Shown in pieces: positions 39,301 through 50,600 of a DNA stretch of 64,000 bases (position 1 is the first letter of the stretch; every line of letters begins with the position of its first letter). Origin of the DNA: Lucifuga dentata. Its lineage: Eukaryota > Chordata > Actinopteri > Ophidiiformes > Bythitidae. A program made the translations under genes and the position numbers. The notes beneath the pieces are model-generated. The model searched no databases. It was not told where the DNA came from and worked only from the letters and a program-made list of their open reading frames with translations. Location of the stretch: contig VXCM01001544.1 in the NCBI GenBank assembly GCA_014773175.1, positions 1 through 64,000 on the forward strand, written 5' to 3'.

Positions 39301-42300
39301 GTAGAAGCTCTGGAGAAAGGCCAGGAGAAATGGGTCAAGTGTGGCGTCACCAAGTCCATCCACTTTTCTGTGTCAGGCCTGAGGGAAAACACTGAGTACT
39401 TCTTCAGGGTCCAAGCTGAGAACCACGCTGGACTCAGTGATGCAAAAGAAATGGTGACCCCTGTGATGGTCCAAGATCAGCTTGGTAAGTCAGAGATCGG
39501 TCAAACTTGGGTAAATAAAGATCCCTGTCTCACAATAACTAATAAAATACTACATTTAAAATATGAAACATATATTATTATATAGATAAAGCTATACTAA
39601 AAAGAACCAGAAAAAATACAAACATCTGCAGTACGGCCTTTGCTTATGTCATACGGATAGACAGGATCAACATAATATAATGCAGTCCATTACACTCTTG
39701 AGAATTAAAACCTGTAATGCAGTGTCAGCAGAAATGTTGTTTAGCAAACGTATTATTCATCACAGAACTGATGGATTGGTTTGCATTTCAGGGTTTTAAA
39801 TCTTTCAGGAAACCTTTTTAAGATCTTTTTAGAAAGACAACTCATTTTCACCAGTTACAGCTAACTTCTTCTGTCTCCAGAATCTCCTGAGATCAACATG
39901 AAGGACTTCCCTCACAACACTGTGTATGTTAGAGCTGGATCCACCCTCAAGTGTGAGATCCTGCTGACGGGCCGGCCGCTGCCTAAAGTCAGCCTGTCCA
40001 AGGACAACATGCTGCTGAAATCAACAATGAGGTTCAACTCTGAGGTCACCCCTGACAGCATTAAAATCACTCTGCGTGAGAGTGTTGCCGGAGACTCAGG
40101 ACGCTACGACATCATTGCCTCCAACTCCAGTGGAACTACCAAGTCCTTTGTGAACATTGTGGTCCTGGACCGGCCCAGTGCTCCTCTGGGCCCCGTGGAG
40201 CTGTTCGACGTCACAGAGGACAGCGTGAGCCTGAAGTGGCTCCCGCCAGCGTATGATGGCGGCAGCCCCATAACCAACTACATCATCCAGAAGAGAGAGA
40301 CCACCACCGCCAACTGGATGGAGGTTTCCTCTGCCGTGGCCCGCTGCACCATGAAGATCATGAAGCTGACCACTGGTCTGGAGTACCAGTTCAGGATCAG
40401 GGCTGAGAACAGATATGGAATCAGTGAGCACATTGACTCACCAGCTGTCTCTGTCAGCCTGCCTTACAGTAAGTCTTCCATTAGCTTCCCAGTTTGTGTT
40501 TGTGCTTCTACTAACCTCTATGCAGGTGACATTTAACCACCTGTAGACATATAAATAAGATCAAAACCATACTTTGAACACATTTTTATTTTTAGTTGGG
40601 CTACTATAAGTTTACCTGTCCAGCTCTTTCCAGCATGGTACCAGAGAGCTCTTTTTTAAATGTTGGTTTAAAGCATTTTTATGCCTTAAGTAGAGCTTGT
40701 GGTATGGTTAAAGGTTCCTGCATTTCTCGCTGTTTCCTGTTTTAATTTTTTTTTATCCTTGCCTTCAGCTGTTCCCGATGCTCCATCAACTCCAGAGATA
40801 ACTGCAGTGACTAAAGAGACCATCACCGTCGCCTGGAAGGAACCCAAGTCTGATGGCGGCAGCCATGTTTTTGGCTACCATCTCCAGATGAAAGACAGGA
40901 ACAGCATCTTGTGGCAGAGGGTCAACAGGATGGTCATCCGTGCCACACACTTCAAGGTCACCAACATCAATGCTGGACTCATTTATGAGTTCAAGGTGGC
41001 AGCTGAGAATGCAGCAGGAGTCAGTGCTTTCAGCAAGCCCTCTGATGCTGTGCTGGCTATCGACGCCTGTGGTGAGTGGAATGTCTAAAATGTAATATAT
41101 AAATTAAATTTTACTAACAGGAAGTCTAACCTGAGATGTTCCTGCAGAGCCACCCATCAACCTGCGCATCAGTGACATCACCAAGAACTCCCTCAGCCTC
41201 ATGTGGCAGAAGCCCAACTTTGATGGCGGATCCCCAATCACCGGTTACATAATTGAGAAGAGAGAGGTTGTCGGTGGCAAGTGGTCCAAAACCAACCTTG
41301 CCAACGTCACAGACACCCGCTTCACCGTGACTGGCCTGATCCAGGATGAGGCGTATGAGTTCAGGGTCATGGCTAAGAATGCCGTTGGCTCCATCAGTAA
41401 CCCATCTGTCAGCGTCGGACCTGCCACATGTGTTGACACCTATGGTAGGCACAACTACAGGAGAAAACGGGTTTTATTACATGAAGACGATCAGGATGAA
41501 CTTTACATTCTTAGCCACACTATTTGTAAGAATAACCCAATCATCAAGATGTTTCATTAAAAAAATGCTTTGATATTTGAGCATTTAATGTACGTTTCAG
41601 CCTCTAGGGTGCGCTGACAATTCATGTCTTGTCTGGGTTGCATCTATTCCTTAAACTGATCTGTTGAATAAGAACCAATCTGCATTTAAACTAACTTGTC
41701 TATCATTTTGGTTGATAATCAAGGTGCCCCAGAAATTGAACTGCCTCAAGAATACCTCAACGAGGTGAAGTACAGGGCTGGCTCCAACGTGGAACTGAAG
41801 TTTAACATCACAGCCAAGCCTGCACCCACTATTGAGTGGTTTAAGGATGGCAGGGAGCTGAAGCCTGGCGCCCAGCTGTCCTTCAAGCACACGTTTGAGT
41901 CCACCAGCTTGTTCCTGAAGGAAACCACTCGTCTGAACTCTGGAACCTATGAGGTCAAGGTGAAGAACTCCCTGGGATCTGCCTTTGCCACAGTCAGACT
42001 GCTCATACAAGGTAATCAGATGTTTAAAATGTATTTGTGGTAGTAATTTTAAAGTGTAACTTGAGTTTTTGGCTAAACTCTATAAATGTATGCTTTCATC
42101 TTTCAGACAAGCCCAGTCCCCCAGCTGGAGAGATCCAGTTTAAGAAGGTGACTGCTGACAACATCACCATCATGTGGGCTCCACCTGCTGATGAAGGCGG
42201 CGCGATGGTAACCCACTACATTGTAGAGAAAAGAGAGACCAGTAGGATCATGTGGTCCATTGTCTCAGAGAAACTGGTGGACTGCATCGTCAATGTGCCC

Positions 42301-45300
42301 AGACTCATCCAGGGCAATGAGTACATCTTCAGAGTCCGTGGAGTCAACAAATATGGCATAGGAGATCCGCTGGAGTCTGAACCCGTCATTGCCAGGAACG
42401 CTTTCGGTAAGGCATTTTTCACTCAGAATCTTGACAGTATCGTTCCAGTAGAAAGCATAATGATAAATTTAACTACATTTTTCCATCTCACCTAATAATT
42501 TTAATGTCCAAAAGTTCCTCCCAGTGAGCCATCCAAACCTAAAGTAACCATGATCACCAAGTCCACCATGACGGTGGTCTGGGAAAGACCAGCACTGGAT
42601 GGGGGCAGTGACATTGATGGCTACTACCTGGAAAAGAGAGAGAAAAAGAGCCTGCAGTGGTTCAAGGTTTGTTGTTTGATTGTTTTTTGGAGACATTTCA
42701 GTTGTTTTTAGGTAAAAAGCCTAGCCTTGGCTAAAAATGCTATACCTGCAGCATTGGTTTGTTCATTGAATGACATACATCTCTGCATAGGTCTCTATTT
42801 AGATAAACATTTAAATGAAGTAAAGGCATTTAGCAGTGTAATGTATGTGTTTTTGTTCAGGTGGTGAAGGGCACCATCAGAGACACCAGGCAGAAGGTCA
42901 CCAACCTGGTGGAGAACAGCGAGTACCAGTACAGAGTCTGTGCGGTCAACAAGGCCGGAGCAGGACCCTACTCTGAGCCCTCTGAGCTCTACAAGGCCTA
43001 CGACCCCATCGGTACAATTCCCAGTTTGAGTTATAAAGTCAACCTTAACTGTCTAATCCTTGTTTAACTTATTTTGACTCTGATAACTCCTGACAATGTT
43101 GCCTCCAGATCTTCCTGGCGAGCCATCTAAACTGAGGGTGGTCGACTCCACAAAGACCTCCATCACCCTCGGTTGGGAGAAACCTGTGTATGACGGCGGC
43201 AGCGAGATCACCCACTACGTGTTAGACCAGATGAATGCTGAAGACAGAGAATGGGTAACCATCAACCCGCAGGTCAAGACCTGTGAGTACGTGGTGTCCT
43301 ACCTCAAACCTGGAACCTACTACTTCTTTAGGGTCTCTGCTGTCAACTGCAAGGGCAAAGGAGAAGATATCAAGATGTACCAGCCTGTGCAGGCCAAGGA
43401 CATCCTGGGTTTGTATTCATTTAGGACATACCTTTTGGGATGAAAAGTCCATTGAGAGCATGATAAAAAAAAATTAAAGAGGTGAATGTTGGGCTGATTT
43501 ATTTTCCCTTTACTTAGTGATTTTATTATACATTAATGGCTAAATGACATTGTCTGTGCTTTCCCCCATTGTGCTGCATTTCTCTCCAACAGAGGAGGCT
43601 GATCTTGATTTAGATGTTACCATGACAACTCAGTACACAGCCAGGGCTGGCCGTGATGTAGAGGTGTTCATACCCCTGAAAGGACGCCCTGCTCCCAATG
43701 TCATCTGGCGTCGCCATGACCGCAACATGGCCGGTGACAACCGCTACACCATCACCAGCACTGAGTGCGCCACCACGCTCCTCATTCCCAGGGTCACCCG
43801 AGATGACTGTGGCAAGTACCTGCTGGAGATTGAGAATGGCGTGGGAGAACCCAAGATCATCACGGTATCCCTGAAGGTTCTGGACAGCCCGTCCATCTGC
43901 CAGAAACTAATGATCAAGAATGTGACCAGAGGAAAGCTAACCCTCAGCTGGGAGGCTCCTCTCATCGATGGAGGTTCCCCGGTCACCAATTACATCGTAG
44001 AGAAGAAGGCCTCCACCATGAAAGCCTACCAGATGATCACCAACGAATGTGCCAACACCACATACAAGGTGTCAGGTTTGGAGGAGGATGTGGCCTACTT
44101 CTTCCGTGTGTCTGCTGAGAACGAGTTTGGTGTGGGTGACGCCTGTGAGACCACCAAGCCCGTCAGAGCCACAGAAACCCCTGGAGCTGTTAAAGACCTG
44201 GTTATGCTGGACTCCACAAAGACCTCGGTTACCCTGCAATGGACCAGGCCTGACCATGACGGCGGCAGCTACATCACTGAGTACATTGTAGAGAAGAGAA
44301 CTAAGGAAGACCCCACCTGGGTGTTGGGTGCAACATGTAAGCGCTGCACCTGTGAAGTGACGGGATTGAAAGAGAACACCATCATGGATTTCAGGGTGTT
44401 TGCCAAGAATGAGAAGGGTAACAGTGACTTCTCCCAGATTGGACCAATCACAGTGATGGACTTTGTCATTCCTCCTGAGGCCAACCTCAGTGATTACCCA
44501 AACGGAGAGCTGGGAGTTCGTATAGGTCAGAACATCCACATTGAGCTGCCCTTCAAAGGTAAACCAAAACCTGCAATCAGCTGGCTGAAGGACAACCTGC
44601 CTCTGAAGGAGAGTGAGAAGGTTCGCTTCAGAACTACTGACAACAAGACAGCAGTGACGGTCCGAGGGGCCAAGAAGGAGCATGCTGGCCAGTACACTTT
44701 AGTTCTGGACAACAGAGACATCAAGAACTACTTCGACATCAATGTCATCACTCTTGGACCTCCCTCAGCACCTGTCGGACCAGTACGCTTTGATGAAATC
44801 AAAGCCCAGAGTATTATCATCTCCTGGGATGAGCCAAAGGAGAATGGAGGTGGTGAGATCACCTCCTACAGCGTGGAGAAGCGTGAGACCTCCCAGGCCA
44901 ACTGGAAGATGGTCTGCTCTAGTGTTGTCAGAACCACCTTCAAGATTCCCAACCTGGTCAAGGGAACTGAGTACCAGTTCAGAGTTCGGGCTGAAAACAA
45001 GTATGGAGTCAGCGAGCCCCTCAATTCTTCAGAAATAGTAGCCCAGCACCAGTACAAACCTCCAGGCCCTCCAGGCAAGCCTGTGGCCTACAACGTCACC
45101 AGTGATGGTATGACCATCAAATGGGAGGCCCCCGGCTTCGACGGCGGATCCCCCATCCTGGGCTACCATGTGGAGAAGAAGGACAGGAACAGTCTGCTGT
45201 GGCAAAAGGTGAACTCTACCATCATCTCCAACAGAGAATACAGGATCATTGGTCTCTTGGAAGGTCTGGAGTACTCCTTCAGAGTCTACGCAGAGAATAA

Positions 45301-47337
45301 CGCCGGACTTAGCACTGTTAGCGAACAGAGCAAGCATGCTCTGGCCATCTCCCCTGTCGGTGAGTAGAAAAAAAATAAATATTAACCTGGAATGTTAGCT
45401 AACCTAATAATTTTAGCTGTTAAGTTGCTGCAGGATCTTAGGATTGCTTTTAGAAGTTTAAACCAGAACTAAACCATTCCTCTCTCTTCTTGAGCAGATC
45501 CACCCAGCACCCCAGTCTGCATTGATGTGACCAGAGACTCGGTCACCTTGCAGTGGGACGTCCCCAAGAGAGACGGAGGTAGTAAGATTGTGGCCTACAG
45601 TGTGGAGAGGCGGCAGGGCAGAGGAAAATGGCTGCGCTGCAACTTCACCGACATCAGCGAGACTCAGTTTACCGTGACTGGTCTGTCTGCCGGCGACAGG
45701 TTCGAGTTCAGGGTGATCGCCAGGAATGCTGTGGGCACCATCAGCCCACCGTCCAACTCCTCCGGCTACATCATGACCAAGGACGAGAGCAGTACGTATC
45801 ACATGACATTTCTGATCTTGTAAATAAAATAAAAAATACCTTAATTAACCTTCTAAGATTCCAAAATTCCATCATCACTATGATTTTTCTGACTCCTCTT
45901 TGTCTTTTCAGTCTCTCCTGAGATTGAATGGTCTCCAGACCAGGTCCTCACCCTGAGGGCCGGAGAAAATGTCAAGCTAAACTGCACCATCACAGGACGC
46001 CCCGTCCCCCAGGTCGTATGGTACAAGGACGGCAAGGAGATCGACAAGCGGACTATGATTGACATTGAAATTACCACCGGCATTGGCAGCAGCAGCCTGT
46101 TCATCCGCGATGCCAACAGGAACCACCGCGGTNTACCACCGGCATTGGCAGCAGCAGCCTGTTCATCCGCGATGCCAACAGGAACCACCGCGGTATCTAC
46201 ACAGTGGAGGCAAAGAATAACTCTGGAACCAAGAAAGCTGAAGTTAACGTCAGAGTCCAAGGTACAAAAACAGGAATGGTTATGATGAAGATTCTCAGTC
46301 ATCAGGCGGATTTCCATCCAAACAAATGGATGATGAAACGCTTCAGAATTAAAAACTTGAATCCAGTTGACCTGACTGACTTTTCTACAACTTAGCAGCT
46401 GCTATGGTTCGGTATTAGTTAACAAGCTTTAACCATCACAGCATCAACCCAACTCTACTTCCTGTTCCCACACAGATACTCCCGGACCGGTGGAGGGCCC
46501 AATCCGCTTCACTGGAATCACAGCGGAGAAGTGCACAGTATGGTGGAACCCTCCGGAGAACGACGGCTGTGCTGCACTCACTCACTATGTGGTGGAGAAG
46601 AGGGAGACCTCCAGGATCTCCTGGGCCTTGGTGACATCCAAGTGTGAAGCCTGCTCCTTCAATGCCACTAACCTCACCAAAGGCAACGAGTACCAGTTCA
46701 GAATCTCCGCTGTCAACAAGTTTGGTGTGGGCAAACCGCTGGACTCTGACCCCATCATTGCTCAGATGCAATACTGTGAGTAAAGTCTGGTGGACTGAAC
46801 CTTAGAACAGGGTTCTCCAACTAGTTTTTCCCAAGGGCCAAATTATGTCAAGCATGCCAAGCTAACTAAAATATATCACGATAGCCTCTGAGCTAAAACC
46901 TAGCTTTGTCGCTTCTCGATGATTTAACTTCCGAGAGCAGTCTAAATTTTAAAATCCCTCTCTGTGATTCGATAGTAGATTAGCAGAGGATTTGATTGAT
47001 GGGNGCAGTCTAAATTTTAAAATCCCTCTCTGTGATTCGATAGTAGATTAGCAGAGGATTTGATTGATGGGTCAGTGATGCTATCAGCTTTTACGTAGCC
47101 ATGGCAACAGGCATGCTATGCGTAACATATGCGTAATATTCCACTGACAGATCAGAGACCATGTGCTCATCCCTATGTAGCGTTTGTGATGTTTTATAAT
47201 CACCATTTCTTAATAAAATGGAGATATATGAATATCTTTGGAAAGTTTAGATTCTCCTGAACAAAATGAGCCCAAGCGTGACATTTTATGACCATGCAAT
47301 CCTGAGATAAGTGTAACTAAGGTACAGGATTTTTTTT

Positions 47338-47396
<59 letters not shown>

Positions 47397-47567
47397 NNNN
47401 NNNNNNNNNNNNNNNNNCTGCCAGTTGGAGATCCCTGCCTTAGAATATCTGAAATTCTCTCTCTCTCTCTCTCTCTCTCTGTCTCATTCCTCTGTCCTGT
47501 TGTTTCAAGATCTTTTAAATGGCAGTGATGGTTTGCATGGTTTCAGTCTTGCCTAACTGTTTCTACC

Positions 47568-47614
<47 letters not shown>

Positions 47615-50600
47615 NTCACTCTGTGCTGGACCCGGCCTCGATCCGACGGAGGCAACGAGATCAAGCATTACATCCTGGAGAGGCGGGAAAAGAAGAGTCT
47701 GCGTTGGGTGAAGGTTTCCTCCAAGAGACCAATCACAGAGCTCCGGTACCGCGTCACCAAGCTCACTGAGGGCAACGAGTACGAGTTCCGTGTCATGGCC
47801 GAGAACGGCGCTGGCATTGGACCTGCAAGCAGCACCTCCAGGCTGTTTAAGACCAGGGAGCCCACCAGTGCCCCCAGTGCTCCTACTGTGGTCAAAGTAG
47901 GTTTACCAGAACATCTTGAAGGATGGTGCTGGAATCTTGGATTTTATATTTATTTCCATAATTTCTTACATTTTCTCTTCTCCAGGTCTTAGACTCCACC
48001 AAGTCCTCTGTTACCCTGGAATGGACCAAACCAGTCTTTGATGGTGGGATGGAAATCATCGGCTACAACATCGACATGTGTAAGGCCAGTCTGGAGGAGT
48101 GGCACCGGGTCAACAGCCAGATCTGCATCAACACTTGGTATACCGCCAAGAACCTGCTTCCTGGTGAGCTCTACAAGTTCAGAGTCAGTGCTGTTAATGG
48201 ATCTGGTCAGGGCGAGGCCTCGGTGATCCCCAGCCCAGTCCAGGCCCTGGACAGACTTACATCCCCTGAGATTGACATTGCTGCTGACTTCAAGCAGACT
48301 CACATTGTAAAGAATGGTGGCATCGTCACACTCCACATTGCCTTCCGTGGCAAACCGGCGCCTCTTGTTACTTGGTCCAAGGTAGACGGTGAGCTGCCTG
48401 TCATGGCCGACGTCAACACCACAGACTCCTTTTCAACTCTGACCATTGAGAATTGTACAAGGTACGAGGCTGGCAAATACACCCTGTCCCTGGAGAACAA
48501 TAGCGGTCGCAAGTCTATCACATTCACTGTCAAAGTTTTGGACACTCCTGGACCTCCTGGAGCCATCACCTTCAAAGATGTAACCCGTGGAGCCCTAACG
48601 ATGATGTGGGATGCTCCAACTAATGATGGTGGAGCCCGAATCCACCATTACATTGTGGAGAAGCGCGAGGCCAGCCGCCTGGCATGGCAGGAAGTCAGCT
48701 CCAAGTGCTCTCGTCAGATGATCAGGGTCACCAATTTGGATGTTGGCGTGCCATTCCTATTCAGGGTCATTGCAGTGAACCAGTATGGCCAGGGAGAGCC
48801 TCACGAGATGACAGAACCCGTCATTGCCACAGAAGAACCTGCAACACCAAAGAGACTCGATGTTGTCGACACCACCAGCTCCTCTGCCTCTCTGGTGTGG
48901 TTGAAACCTGAACATGATGGAGGAAGCCGCATTAGAGGCTATATTGTAGAGTGCAGGGTCAGAGGCACTGATCGCTGGGTATGTAGCGGAGAGACCAAGT
49001 CCCAGAAGATGCTGGTTGAGGGTCTGATTGAGAACATGGAGTACGACTTCAGAGTCAAGGCCAAGAACGATGCTGGAATCAGCGAGCCTCAGTCCACTTT
49101 CAGTTCTGTGGTGATCAGAGAGCCTCGCATTGAGCCTATGGCCGACCTGAGCAGCATCACCAACCAGCTCATCACCTGCAAGACCTCCAACACCTTCACC
49201 ATCGATATCCCCATCAGCGGCAGGCCAGCTCCCAAAGTCACCTGGAAGCTGGAGGAGATGAAGCTGAAGGAGACTGACAGAGTCTCCATCAAGACCTCTA
49301 AGGAGAAGACGACATTGGTGGTGAAAGACAGCAAGAGGAGTGACAGTGGAAGGTATTACCTGATCCTAGAGAACGCTGCCGGAGTCAAGACGTTTACAGT
49401 GACGGTGGTCGTGGTCGGCAGACCGAGCCCTCCCACGGGCCCGGTGGAAATTTCCGGAGTCTCCTCAGAGTCCTGCACTCTGTCTTGGTCCGAACCAGCT
49501 GACAACGGCGGCACTGACATCACCAACTACATTGTGGAGAAGCGTGAGTCTGGCTCCACCTCCTGGCAGGTGGTCAACTCCAGCGTGAAGAGGACGACCA
49601 TCAAAGTGACTCACCTGACCAAGTACATGGAGTACACCTTCAGGGTGTGCGCCGAGAACAAGTTTGGGGTCAGCAAGTCCATCGAGTCTGCTGCGGTCAT
49701 CATCGAGCATCCATTTGGTAAGAACTGTAAAAGAAATAAATAAAAATGGAAATTAACTTCTGTTTTTATTTTACAGATGGCTAAGATAATGGTTTTATGC
49801 GTATAAGGGGCGTTTTAAAATTTTGGCTATATTAAATGGTAATTTTTTGAAAACATAGTTATTAGTAAACATTAAATAAATTAAATATTAGTTATTATTG
49901 TATTAGATTGTTTTGGTAAGTTTACGTTAATTTCATATTTATTTTGTTAAAGGCGTTTGATACGGTTGATCATGTTTAGAAGCGTTGGTTTGTCATCGCA
50001 GGCTGTGATTGGTTCACCAATTATCTGTCATCCAGAACTCAACGTGTCCACATGGCTACATCTTCTTCACTCTTAAAGGGAGTTCCACAAGGCTCCATTT
50101 TAGGGCCAATTCTTCTTTCTTTATGTATATATAAATGATTTGTGTCAACTTACCAAATTAATATATATTGCTATGCTGATGACACCATCGCTTATTGTCG
50201 TTCCTCATCTATGACACAAACTCTGGCATTTTTGCCTTTTGAAACTCGACTCTGCCACCCTAAGTTAGTTCTAAATGCTGATTAAACCAAATATATGCTG
50301 ATCATAAATGTAGAGTCCAAAGGCAAAAGTAATAACTTCACAGACAACAGAAATTTGGATTGTCATTGATCATGATTTGTCTTTCAGATCATACATCAAA
50401 AAACAGGCAAAATACCTTTGGAGAATTTTCAATCAGATTAATTCTAATTAGAAATACGACAAGTTCGTACATCAAAGATGAAAAACATGAATAAAACCTC
50501 TCCACGAAGCAAAACAATATAAACCATCTATGATCTGAACTTCCAGTCAACTCAAAATCAATCATTCAACAATCATTGAAATCTAATACAGTATAACAAA

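Larger units (their letters stand above)
38528..43408 (+). repeat. C-zone super-repeat C8 (11 domains; end of w29 to w38)
   Basis: Ig and Fn3 (w29), Fn3 w30, Ig+Fn3 w31, Fn3 w32, Fn3 w33, Ig w34, Fn3 w35, Fn3 w36/37, Fn3 w38. The first-Ig signature is weakened to DISNDMRK. Confidence 0.92.
46808..47437. mobile_element. non-autonomous hAT element with perfect 8-bp target duplication
   Basis: The left end is CAGGGTTCTCCAACTAG; the reverse complement of the right end is CAGGGATCTCCAACTGG. Both sides are flanked by CCTTAGAA (46800-46807 and 47438-47445). The 8-bp duplication and CAGGG ends define the hAT class. The interior holds the N47004 duplication, a poly-T run of about 65 and a 21-N gap, so its length is not reliable. 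Confidence 0.88.
46776..47615 (+). other. intron with hAT element, gap, microsatellite and poly-C; acceptor missing
   Basis: It contains the hAT element 46808-47437, a 21-N gap at 47397-47417 after a poly-T run, a (CT)n run at 47456-47480 and 46 C at 47569-47614 followed by N47615. The acceptor and the first part of exon w43 are not in the sequence. Confidence 0.8.
43593..48258 (+). repeat. C-zone super-repeat C9 (11 domains; w39 to start of w44)
   Basis: w39 gives Ig-Fn-Fn-Ig-Fn-Fn, w40 Fn3, w41 Ig, w42 Fn3, w43 Fn3, and w43/44 the last Fn3. Confidence 0.91.

Noticed and set aside
47519..47614. Proline-rich peptide in front of exon w43
   Set aside because: It is the translation of the poly-C run at an assembly junction.
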